39,957 nucleotides of DNA from JBBFMJ01 sp037441225. Lineage in GTDB: Bacteria; Acidobacteriota; Thermoanaerobaculia; UBA2201. The translations under genes were made by a program, and so were the position numbers. The notes beneath the pieces were generated by a model. It was not told the origin of the DNA and did no database searches. It worked only from the letters and a program-made list of their open reading frames with translations. The DNA is taken from contig JBBISU010000023.1 of the NCBI GenBank assembly GCA_037441225.1, forward strand, positions 1-39,957, read 5' to 3'. Each line of letters starts with the position of its first letter. Position 1 is the first letter of the stretch. This document shows positions 24,486-31,804 of this stretch, piece by piece.

Positions 24486-24559
24486 GCGCCCATAGCTCAA
24501 TTGGATAGAGCATCTGACTACGGATCAGAAGGCTGGGGGTTCAATTCCCTCTGGGCGCA
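24486..24559 (+). tRNA. tRNA-Arg (anticodon ACG)
   Basis: Complete 74-nt cloverleaf: acceptor GCGCCCA/TGGGCGC with discriminator A, D stem GCTC/GAGC, anticodon stem TCTGA/TCAGA, loop CTACGGA (anticodon ACG at 24520-24522), T loop TTCAATT. A34 is expected to be edited to inosine by TadA to read CGU, CGC and CGA. The 3' CCA is not encoded. It differs from the UCG copy mainly in the anticodon arm, with paired changes in the D stem (A-U to G-C) and the anticodon stem. Confidence 0.95.
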
Positions 24560-24627
24560 ATTCAAATTTTATTATAAACCATTACAAAAGGAATAGGGAA
24601 TTTTTTGCTTTTTTAAAAAATATTGAA

Positions 24628-24656
24628 TTGACTAAAACTATTTTTAATGATAATAT
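24628..24656 (+). promoter_or_regulatory. sigma70-type promoter of the TPR-thioredoxin/heptose operon, leaderless geometry
   Basis: TTGACT (24628-24633), 17-nt spacer, TAATAT (24651-24656), then exactly 6 nt to the GTG start at 24663. No ribosome-binding site is present between them. Confidence 0.65.
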
Positions 24657-24662
24657 TTTATT

Positions 24663-25949
24663 GTGAAAAAATATTTAGTTTTTTTCTTTATATTTTTTTT
24701 ATTTTGTTCAAAGAATGTTTTGGAAAAAAAATATGATCTGCTTCGAAAATCCCTTGAAAACTCAAAAGAATCTGAAGAAAAGGCAAAACTTATAAAAGAT
24801 TTCTTAAAAAAGCATCCAGAAAGTTCTTACACTTATGATTTAATTTTTGAGCTTATGGATTATGAAGAAACAAAAGAGTACGAATCTTTTGTTAAAGATC
24901 TAATGAATAAAATGAAAAAAGAAGACATAAAAGAGGATTTAAAGTTTTGCCTAATTGAATTTTATAAAAGAAATAAAGATAAAAACAATATATTAAAAGT
25001 TTTTAATTCTTTTAACAAACCTTTAAAGTATGATAATTTTTCAGAAACAATAAAAGCATTGATTGAAATTGAGGACTTTGAAAATTCATTAAAATTATTG
25101 GATGAAGCAAAAAAATTTTGTGAAAAGGAATATATTAATAAAGAATATGAAAAATTATCGGAAGAAAAAAGAAATAGATATTTTAAGCGAAGAAATTTTG
25201 AAACTGAACTTTTTAAAGGTAGAATATATTTTGGTTTGAAGGAATATGAAAAATCATTGAGTTCTTTTGAGAAAGCAAAAGAATTTTTAAAGCCTTCTTT
25301 TCCTGGGATATACTTATATGACTTTAATTTTTATTATGCTCTTCTTTTAAAAGAGATAAGTAAAAAAGAAGAGGCAATTTCTGCAATATTGCCAGATGTT
25401 CTTTTTGAAAAAAATGAAAAAAATTACGAACTCTTTGAAAAGATTTATATTGATATTTATGGTTCAAAGGATGGAATTGAAGATTTTTTAAAAGCAAAAA
25501 AAAAAGAAATTTCTCCTTCAAAAATTGATTTTACTTTAAAAGATTATGATAGAAAAGAGTATAATTTTTTTGATTTATCAAAAGAAAAAGTTACATTGCT
25601 TGCATTCTGGTTTCCCACCTGAGGAGCTTGCATTGCGGAGTTGCCGCAAATTGAAAAAATCTGGAAAGAATTAAAGGAAAAGGAAGTTGTTTTTGTGGCT
25701 GTTGAAGCATATCAAGACACAGAAAGAGCAAAAAAACTTATAAAAGATAAAAAATTAAGTTTTATTTTTTTGGAAGATGAATTGGTAGGAGATGAAAAGG
25801 TTTACCAAAAATATGGCGTTTCAGCTTTTCCAACAAATTTTATATTTGGAAAAAATGGGAAACTAATCTCTTATCATTTGGGTTATGGGGATGGTATGGA
25901 AAATAAAATAAAAGAAGAAATATTTAAGGAATTGGATGAACAAAAATAA
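24663..25949 (+). CDS. candidate selenoprotein: TPR-like region fused to a TlpA-type thioredoxin domain with in-frame UGA (U-x-x-C)
   Basis: Read through the TGA at 25620-25622, this is one 428-residue protein. It starts (GTG) with a hydrophobic signal ending FLFCSK, a possible lipoprotein signal with Cys at about 16. Residues 25-280 are charged helical repeats of TPR type (FKGRIYFGLKEYEKSLSSFEKAKEFL). Residues 295-428 are a TlpA/ResA-like thioredoxin domain: VTLLAFWFPT-U-GAC-IAELPQIEKIW, VVFVAVEAYQD, and the cis-proline segment SAFPTNFIFGKNGKL. Residue 320 (UGA) is exactly where the family has the first Cys of CxxC; C323 is kept. A SECIS-like hairpin follows. The reading frame on both sides is intact and has family-typical sequence, so a nonsense mutation is less likely. 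Expected role: thiol-disulfide exchange in the periplasm, partner unknown. It overlaps rfaE1 by 14 bp. A naive annotation would give two broken genes (24663-25622 and about 25641-25949). Confidence 0.85.
25620..25622 (+). promoter_or_regulatory. in-frame UGA, probable selenocysteine codon
   Basis: TGA as codon 320, between FWFPT and GACIAELP. The thioredoxin alignment requires Cys or Sec here. UGA is a normal stop in neighbouring genes (for example 27353-27355 and the ends of the genes at 28269 and 35914), so genome-wide recoding is excluded. Confidence 0.82.
25631..25653 (+). promoter_or_regulatory. bacterial SECIS-like stem-loop downstream of the UGA
   Basis: Stem TTGCGG (25633-25638) pairs perfectly with CCGCAA (25644-25649) around loop AGTTG (25639-25643); C25631-A25632 can pair with T25652-G25653 across a two-base bulge. 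The apical loop starts 16 nt after the UGA and has G as its second base, which fits the published bacterial SECIS rules (a 16-37 nt distance and a G among the first two loop bases). The stem uses GCG, GAG and CCG codons, which this gene otherwise avoids. Confidence 0.75.
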
Positions 25950-26895
25950 ACTATTAAAAATCTTGGATAATTTTAAAGATAAAAAAATACTTATAATTGC
26001 TGATTTAATACTTGATTGCTACATTTGGGGAACACCAAAGAGGATATCGAGGGAAGCGCCAGTTTTGATTTTAAAAAAGAGGGAAGAATGGGTAGTTCCA
26101 GGAGGTGGTGCAAATGTAGTTATGAATATAAAGGCACAAAAAGGAGAACCAATTCCTTTTGGTTTCATTGGGGGTGACATTGAAGGGGAGATTTTGCTAA
26201 ATTTTTTTAAAAAGAATAAAATTAATACTGATTATATAAAGGTCTTAAAAAATTTTAAAACAATAAAAAAAGTTAGGATTTTGGCTGGTTTTGAAAGCAC
26301 TTCAAAACAACAAATTGTAAGATATGATGAAGAAATATATTATCCAAAAATAAAAAGAGATAACCTTCCATTGGATAGTGTTGATGGGTTAGTTGTATCT
26401 GACTATGGCTATAACTCCTTTGATTTTTCTTTTTTAAAAAATATTAAAATTAAATTTCCAATTATAGTTGATTCAAGGTATAGGTTAAATAAATTTAAAG
26501 AAGTTACAACCCTTACACCAAATATAGAAGAAGCAGAATTCTTAACTGGATTAAAAATTTCTAATGAGATTGATGCAGTCAAAGCTTCCTTTGAAATTTT
26601 AAAAAAATTAAATCCAAAAGCAGTTTTGATGACAATGGGTTCAAAAGGAATATTAATCCATCCAAGAGAAAAAAAACCAAAAATAATCCCACCTTATGGA
26701 AGTGGTCAAGTGGCAGATACAACTGGTGCAGGAGATTCAGTTCTTTCAACATACACATTGTCTTTATGTTCTGGTGGAAGTTTTGAAGAGTCAGCCTTTC
26801 TTGCAAATATTTCTGGTGGAATTAAGGTAAAAAAAATGGGAACAGCTACTGTATCTTTTGAAGAAATAAAAAATGAAGTTGAAAAATTATCCTAA
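25936..26895 (+). CDS. rfaE1: D-glycero-beta-D-manno-heptose-7-phosphate kinase (RfaE domain I)
   Basis: A PfkB-family sugar kinase that phosphorylates D-glycero-D-manno-heptose 7-phosphate at C1 on the path to ADP-heptose for lipopolysaccharide core. Features: KKILIIADLILDCYIWGTPKRISREAPVLIL at the N-terminus, the glycine motif VVPGGGANVVMNI, SDYGYNSFDF, TLTPNIEEAEFLTG, and the ATP-binding/catalytic segment DTTGAGDSVLSTYTLSL with the catalytic Asp. The 319-residue length is the kinase domain only; in E. coli it is fused to the nucleotidyltransferase, here it is a separate gene. The ATG overlaps the end of the TPR-thioredoxin gene by 14 bp and the end overlaps rfaE2 by 23 bp, so the genes are co-translated. 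Confidence 0.93.
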   Translation: MNKNKLLKILDNFKDKKILIIADLILDCYIWGTPKRISREAPVLILKKREEWVVPGGGANVVMNIKAQKGEPIPFGFIGGDIEGEILLNFFKKNKINTDYIKVLKNFKTIKKVRILAGFESTSKQQIVRYDEEIYYPKIKRDNLPLDSVDGLVVSDYGYNSFDFSFLKNIKIKFPIIVDSRYRLNKFKEVTTLTPNIEEAEFLTGLKISNEIDAVKASFEILKKLNPKAVLMTMGSKGILIHPREKKPKIIPPYGSGQVADTTGAGDSVLSTYTLSLCSGGSFEESAFLANISGGIKVKKMGTATVSFEEIKNEVEKLS

Positions 26896-27355
26896 GATTA
26901 TTAATTTAAAACAATTGAAAGAAATAAGTAAAATTGCAAAAAAAGAAAACTTAAAAATATCTTTTGCCAATGGCTGTTTTGATATAATCCATCCTGGGCA
27001 TATCAGATATTTAAAAGGAGCAAAAAAAGCAGCAGATATTCTCGTTTTAGGTGTGAATAATGATAAATCAGTAAGAAAACTAAAAGGGAAAGGTAGGCCT
27101 TATTTCAAATTAAAAGATCGCTTGGAGGTTTTATCTTCAATAATTTACATTGATTTTATAATACCCTTTTCAGAAGAGAAACCATTAAAGATTATAAAAA
27201 TATTAAAACCTGACTTTCAATGTAAAGGTGGCGATTACAAAAAAGAAGATGTTCCAGAAAGGGAATTGGTTGAAAAATTAGGTGGGAAAGTCCTGATTGT
27301 TGGGGGCAAAAAGGTTTGCTCTTCCACTAAATTAATTAAAATCTTAAAAAAATGA
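26873..27355 (+). CDS. rfaE2: D-glycero-beta-D-manno-heptose 1-phosphate adenylyltransferase (RfaE domain II)
   Basis: Transfers AMP from ATP to heptose 1-phosphate, giving ADP-heptose precursor. This is a small nucleotidyltransferase of 160 residues with FANGCFDIIHPGHIRYLKGAKK (HxGH motif as HPGH), VNNDKSVRKLKGKGRP, RLEVLSSI, LKPDFQCKGGDY and a C-terminal SSTKLI motif, all typical of the C-terminal half of E. coli HldE. It overlaps rfaE1 (23 bp) and the next gene (4 bp, ATGA). Confidence 0.95.
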   Translation: MKLKNYPKIINLKQLKEISKIAKKENLKISFANGCFDIIHPGHIRYLKGAKKAADILVLGVNNDKSVRKLKGKGRPYFKLKDRLEVLSSIIYIDFIIPFSEEKPLKIIKILKPDFQCKGGDYKKEDVPERELVEKLGGKVLIVGGKKVCSSTKLIKILKK

Positions 27356-28284
27356 AAATTGGAATATTAAAACTTTCCCATCTTGGAGATATAATCCATA
27401 CTCTTCCTCTGGCTTATGTAATTAAAAATTTTAGCAGATTTTTTGAAACTTATTGGATAATTGATGAGCGTTATTTAAAAAACTTTGAAAATTTAAAATT
27501 TATTGATAAATTTATTCCATTTTCTTTTAAGAGGAAAGCGTTTTTAAAATCATTAAAATCTTTAAGAGCTCTAAATCTTGATTTAATTTTGGATTTGCAA
27601 GGGCTTTATAAAACAGCTATTTTATCTTTTTTTTCCAATAGCTGCAAAAGAGTTGGTTTTGAACTTAAAGATTTAAAAGAAAAATATTTATTTTTTTTAT
27701 ACCACAAAAGATTGAAAGCAAAAGGTGTTCATATTATAGAAAAGAATTTAAGTTTTGCATCTTACTTGGGTATAAATCAATTTGACCTAAAAGATTATAC
27801 CTTAAAAGATCTGGCTTTTGACTCAAATAATTTGGTTCGTAATCTATTAAAAAATTTAAATTTTGAAAAATATGGTATCTTCCACCCCTTTTCAAGTTCG
27901 GAAGATAAAAATTTCCCAATTGAGCCAGTTAAAAATGTTTTTAAGGTTTTAAAAGAAAGAAAAATATCTCCAATATTAACATATGGTCCTGGTGAAGAAA
28001 AAAAAGCAAAAAATTTGGCAAACTACTTAAAAATAGAATTAGCTCCTTTGCTTTCAATAAATGAAATGGCTTATCTTATTGAAAAAAGCTTGTTTTTTAT
28101 AAGCCCAGACACTGGTTTTTATCATCTTTCTGATGCTTTTAGAATTCCAACTATTGGTTATTTTAAGTGGCATCCCCCAGAAAGAAATGGAAATTTCTTT
28201 TCAAAGGGCTTAAATTTTTACAAAAGTGAAGTAAAGGAAAAAGAAATTTTGAGATTTTTGGAGGAAAATTGCTTTTCCTCTTAA
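27352..28284 (+). CDS. glycosyltransferase family 9 (heptosyltransferase-like)
   Basis: Transfers heptose from ADP-heptose to the lipopolysaccharide inner core on the cytoplasmic face of the membrane. It has the GT9 N-terminal signature KIGILKLSHLGDIIHTLPLAYVI, DLILDLQGLYKTAILSFF, and the C-terminal nucleotide-binding portion with YGPGEEKKA, LLSINEMAYLIEKSLFFISPDTGFYHLSDAF and PTIGYF. Length (310) is slightly short for WaaC/WaaF. The ILKLSHLGD opening resembles heptosyltransferase I, but specificity is not certain. Co-transcribed with rfaE1/rfaE2, which make its donor. Confidence 0.9.
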   Translation: MKIGILKLSHLGDIIHTLPLAYVIKNFSRFFETYWIIDERYLKNFENLKFIDKFIPFSFKRKAFLKSLKSLRALNLDLILDLQGLYKTAILSFFSNSCKRVGFELKDLKEKYLFFLYHKRLKAKGVHIIEKNLSFASYLGINQFDLKDYTLKDLAFDSNNLVRNLLKNLNFEKYGIFHPFSSSEDKNFPIEPVKNVFKVLKERKISPILTYGPGEEKKAKNLANYLKIELAPLLSINEMAYLIEKSLFFISPDTGFYHLSDAFRIPTIGYFKWHPPERNGNFFSKGLNFYKSEVKEKEILRFLEENCFSS

Positions 28285-28898
28285 TTTTGAGCATTTTCCC
28301 TCAAGTTGAGATCCTTGAATATAAACTTTACTGGGCAGGAATTGAGGCAGGGTTTTTAACACTTAAATACGAAGAATTTGAAGAAACAATAGAAATAAAT
28401 ATGAAAAGTTATACTACTGGAATTGTAAGAAAATTTTACTATATGGAAGATGAAGCAAAATCAATTGTAAGAAAGAAAGATTTTCAAACTCTTTTTTATT
28501 ATAAAAAAATAAAAGAAAAAAAGAAAGAAAAAGAAGAAACTTCAATTTTTCTTCCCGAAGAAAATACTTACTTTTTCAATTATTTTAGGTACTATAATTT
28601 TTTTTCAACTGATGCGTTGAGTATTTTTTACCTTTTAAGATCAGAAAAAAAAATAGAGTCCCCTCTAAAAGTTTATGAAAATGGAAAATTTTATGAGATT
28701 TTTATAGTGGAAGAAAACAATCAAATTTTTAGTTATAAAGGGAAAAATTTTGAAACAAGAAAAATAACATTATTAAGAAAAGACAAAAAAAACGCAAACA
28801 TTGTTATTTATTTAATAGAGAAAGAAAATAATTATCCAATTTCCATAGAGTTTTCAATCCCCATTGGAAAACTTAAAGCAATTTTACAATGTTATTGA
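28269..28898 (+). CDS. DUF3108 family exported protein
   Basis: A 209-residue protein with a short hydrophobic N-terminus (LFLLILSIFPQ), probably a signal peptide, and the DUF3108 pattern: VEILEYKLYWAGIEAGFLTLKYEE, an alternation of strands with KSYTTGIVRKFYYMEDEA, FFSTDALSIFYLLRS and a late GKLKAIL. DUF3108 proteins are predicted periplasmic beta-barrel-like or lipocalin-like proteins of unknown function. The TTG start at 28269 follows GGAGG at 4 nt; the gene overlaps the heptosyltransferase by 16 bp, suggesting an envelope-related role. Confidence 0.8.
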   Translation: MLFLLILSIFPQVEILEYKLYWAGIEAGFLTLKYEEFEETIEINMKSYTTGIVRKFYYMEDEAKSIVRKKDFQTLFYYKKIKEKKKEKEETSIFLPEENTYFFNYFRYYNFFSTDALSIFYLLRSEKKIESPLKVYENGKFYEIFIVEENNQIFSYKGKNFETRKITLLRKDKKNANIVIYLIEKENNYPISIEFSIPIGKLKAILQCY

Positions 28899-28923
28899 CA
28901 AAAGTTTAAAAAAGTTATACAAT
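28895..28923 (+). promoter_or_regulatory. strong sigma70-type promoter of the pilBTC operon
   Basis: TTGACA (28895-28900), 17-nt spacer, TACAAT (28918-28923). The pilB ATG begins at 28932, 8 nt after the -10 box, so the transcript would start at or just before the start codon. Confidence 0.75.
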
Positions 28924-28931
28924 ATTAATGT

Positions 28932-30650
28932 ATGCCAGTAAAGATTGGAGATCTTTTGATTAAAGCTAAGCTTATTACAAATGCCCAATTAGAGGAGGCA
29001 TTAAAAAAGCAGAAAGAGCTTGGTGGTAAAGTTGGAGAACACCTTGTAAAATTGGGTTATGTTACTGAACAAGATATAACAGAAGTTTTAAGCCAGCAAT
29101 TTAGTGTTCCAGCTGTTGATTTAGACCATATGGAAATAGATGAAAATATAATAAAAATTATATCAGCTGAGGTTGCAAGAAAATATCAAATAGTTCCAGT
29201 TTCAAAGTTTGGTGCTACCTTAACTGTGGCAATTTCAGACCCAACAAATGTCTTTGCCTTAGATGACTTGAAGTTTTTAACTGGCTATAATATAGAACCA
29301 GTTGTTGCTTCTGATATGGCAATTTATAGAGCAATTGAAAAATATTATGGAACAGACCATCAAGTTGAATTAAAAAAAGTAATGGATGACCTTGCTTCTG
29401 TTGAAGAAGCAGCAGTTGAAGTTCTAGAAGAACAAGAAGAAGGAATAGATATGGCTTCTTTGGAAGCAGAATCAGAAGAAGCGCCTGTTGTAAGATTGGT
29501 AAATTTAATTTTGACAGACGCAATAAAAAGGAAAGCATCAGATATTCATATAGAGCCCTATGAAAAGGAATTCAGAGTAAGGTTCAGGATGGATGGGGTT
29601 TTATATGAAATGATGAATCCACCACTAAAACTTAGAGATGCAATTACTTCTCGTATTAAAATCCTTTCAAAATTAGATATTGCAGAAAAGCGACTTCCAC
29701 AGGATGGAAGAATCAAATTAAAAATGAAACTTCAAGACAGAACAAAAGAATTGGACTTCAGGGTTTCTGTTTTACCAACCCTTTTTGGTGAAAAAATAGT
29801 TCTTCGGTTGCTTGATAAAGATAATTTAATGTTGGATATGACAAAATTGGGCTTTGAAAAAGAATCTCTAAAAAAATTTGAAGATGCTATTTTTAAACCC
29901 TGGGGAATGGTACTCGTCACAGGTCCAACTGGCTCTGGCAAAACTAACACATTATATAGTGCTTTGCAAAGGATAAATACACCTGAGGTAAACATTATGA
30001 CTGCAGAAGATCCAGTTGAATTCAATATACCAGGAATAAATCAAGTTCAAATGCATGATGCAATTGGATTAAATTTTGCAGCAGCTTTGCGTTCTTTTTT
30101 AAGACAAGACCCAAATATTATTCTGGTTGGAGAGATAAGGGACTTTGAAACAGCAGAGATTGCAGTAAAAGCAGCTTTGACAGGGCACTTGGTTTTGTCT
30201 ACTCTTCACACAAATGATGCTCCTTCCTCTGTAACAAGATTGATAAATATGGGTATTGAACCATTTTTGGTAGCCACTTCTGTTAATTTAATTGCAGCCC
30301 AAAGATTGGTAAGAAGAATATGTCAAAATTGCAAAGAAGAAGTCGATGTTCCTCAACAGGTTCTAATAAATATTGGTTTTACACCAGAAGAAGCAAAGCA
30401 AGTAAAAATTTATAAGGGAAAGGGTTGTGAAATTTGTAATAAAACAGGATATAAAGGAAGAATTGCTCTTTTTGAAGTTATGGAAATAACAGATGAGATA
30501 AGAGAAATGATTTTATCTGGTGCTTCTGCCTTAGAACTAAAAGCAAAGGCAATTGAAGATGGTATGTTAACTTTAAGGAGAAGTGGTTTGATAAAAATTA
30601 TGAATGGCATAACAACAATGGAAGAAGTTATTAGAGAAACAGTAGTTTAA
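28932..30650 (+). CDS. pilB: type IV pilus assembly ATPase PilB
   Basis: The cytoplasmic hexameric ATPase that powers pilus extension. Its 572 residues have an N-terminal MshEN-type c-di-GMP/regulatory domain (KIGDLLIKAKLITNAQLEEALKKQ...), then the ATPase core with Walker A GPTGSGKTNTL near 330, Asp box TAEDPVEF, Walker B NIILVGEIRD near 395 and GHLVLSTLHTND (His box). The tetracysteine zinc site CQNC...CEICNKTGYKGR lies near 463-505. All catalytic elements are present and length is typical. It starts the pil operon with pilT, pilC, pilS and pilR in order. Confidence 0.97.
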   Translation: MPVKIGDLLIKAKLITNAQLEEALKKQKELGGKVGEHLVKLGYVTEQDITEVLSQQFSVPAVDLDHMEIDENIIKIISAEVARKYQIVPVSKFGATLTVAISDPTNVFALDDLKFLTGYNIEPVVASDMAIYRAIEKYYGTDHQVELKKVMDDLASVEEAAVEVLEEQEEGIDMASLEAESEEAPVVRLVNLILTDAIKRKASDIHIEPYEKEFRVRFRMDGVLYEMMNPPLKLRDAITSRIKILSKLDIAEKRLPQDGRIKLKMKLQDRTKELDFRVSVLPTLFGEKIVLRLLDKDNLMLDMTKLGFEKESLKKFEDAIFKPWGMVLVTGPTGSGKTNTLYSALQRINTPEVNIMTAEDPVEFNIPGINQVQMHDAIGLNFAAALRSFLRQDPNIILVGEIRDFETAEIAVKAALTGHLVLSTLHTNDAPSSVTRLINMGIEPFLVATSVNLIAAQRLVRRICQNCKEEVDVPQQVLINIGFTPEEAKQVKIYKGKGCEICNKTGYKGRIALFEVMEITDEIREMILSGASALELKAKAIEDGMLTLRRSGLIKIMNGITTMEEVIRETVV

Positions 30651-30660
30651 AGGAGGGGAT

Positions 30661-31794
30661 ATGGCTTTAAGCATTCAAAATTTACTTCAAGAAATGGTTC
30701 AAAAAGGAGGCACTGACTTACATATAACTACCCAAGCTGCCCCTACAATAAGAGTTCATGGCAAATTACAACCTTTATCCTATCCTCCTCTTACTCCAGC
30801 AGATACAAAACAAATAATTTATGCAATTTTAACAGATGCTCAAAAACACAGATTTGAAGAAGATTTAGAATTAGATTTTTCTTTTGGAATAAAAGGGATT
30901 GCTCGTTTTAGGGCTAATGTTTTTATGCAAAGAGGTGCTGTGGCTGGTGCTTTTAGATTAATTCCTTATGAAATAAGGGGATTTAAAGAATTAGGATTGC
31001 CACCTCAAGTTGAAAAACTCTGTGATAAACCAAGAGGGCTTATTTTGGTTACAGGTCCCACTGGTTCTGGAAAATCTACAACTCTTGCAGCTATGATTGA
31101 CAAAGTAAACAAAGAAAGACAAGAGCATATTGTAACAATAGAAGATCCAGTTGAATACCTCCATAAACATCAAAAATGTATTGTAAATCAAAGGGAACTC
31201 CATTCAGATACTCATTCCTTTCATAATGCTTTAAGATCCGTTTTAAGAGAAGATCCAGATGTAGTGTTGATTGGTGAGATGAGAGATCTTGAAACAATAG
31301 AATCTGCTTTAAAGATTGCAGAAACAGGTCATTTGACCTTTGCAACGCTTCACACAAATTCTTGTGTTGAAACAATAAATAGAATCATAGATGTATTTCC
31401 TCAAAACCAACAATCACAAGTGAGGACCCAACTTTCCTTTGTCTTAGAAGGTATTTTGTGCCAATCTCTTCTTCCAAGAAAGGATGGAAGGGGAAGGGTT
31501 TTAGCAGTTGAAATACTTGTACCAAATGCAGGTATCAGAAATCTTATAAGAGAAGATAAAATACACCAAATTTATTCTATGATGCAAACAGCACAATTAA
31601 CAACAGGGATGCAAACTTACAACCAATCCCTTGCAAGTTTGGTACAGAGAGGATTGATAACAAAAGAAGTGGCAATTTCAAGGTCATCAAATCCAGAAGA
31701 ACTTATGGATTTATTAAGCAGAGGTGTTGGAACTGTAATACCACAAGCACCAACAAGGCCACCTTCAATGCCACAAAAACCGCAAAGTAAATAA
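30661..31794 (+). CDS. pilT: pilus retraction ATPase PilT
   Basis: The hexameric ATPase that disassembles pili during twitching. It has 377 residues, with LQEMVQKGGTDLHITTQAAPTIRVHGKL at the N-terminus, Walker A GPTGSGKSTTLAAMID near 131, IEDPVEYLH, Walker B DVVLIGEMRDLETI near 203, GHLTFATLHTN, and the C-terminal AIRNLIRE-like segment (GIRNLIREDK) needed for retraction. Strong RBS AGGAGGGG ends 3 nt before the ATG. The last 30 residues are Pro/Gln-rich. Confidence 0.97.
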   Translation: MALSIQNLLQEMVQKGGTDLHITTQAAPTIRVHGKLQPLSYPPLTPADTKQIIYAILTDAQKHRFEEDLELDFSFGIKGIARFRANVFMQRGAVAGAFRLIPYEIRGFKELGLPPQVEKLCDKPRGLILVTGPTGSGKSTTLAAMIDKVNKERQEHIVTIEDPVEYLHKHQKCIVNQRELHSDTHSFHNALRSVLREDPDVVLIGEMRDLETIESALKIAETGHLTFATLHTNSCVETINRIIDVFPQNQQSQVRTQLSFVLEGILCQSLLPRKDGRGRVLAVEILVPNAGIRNLIREDKIHQIYSMMQTAQLTTGMQTYNQSLASLVQRGLITKEVAISRSSNPEELMDLLSRGVGTVIPQAPTRPPSMPQKPQSK

Positions 31795-31804
31795 GGAGGT
31801 TTCT

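Noticed and set aside
24261..24596. Frames across the N gap and tRNA genes
   Set aside because: They read through tRNA sequence and unknown bases and are not genes.
25620..25622. UGA read as a genome-wide sense codon (recoded genetic code)
   Set aside because: UGA is used as a normal stop in several neighbouring genes (for example 18979-18981, 27353-27355 and the ends of the genes at 28269 and 35914), and Trp is encoded by TGG throughout.
25620..25949. Pseudogene by nonsense mutation in the thioredoxin domain
   Set aside because: The frame after the stop is intact for 109 codons with all conserved elements, the stop is exactly at the redox Cys position, and a SECIS-like hairpin made of rare codons follows. 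Not fully excluded, but less likely than selenocysteine.
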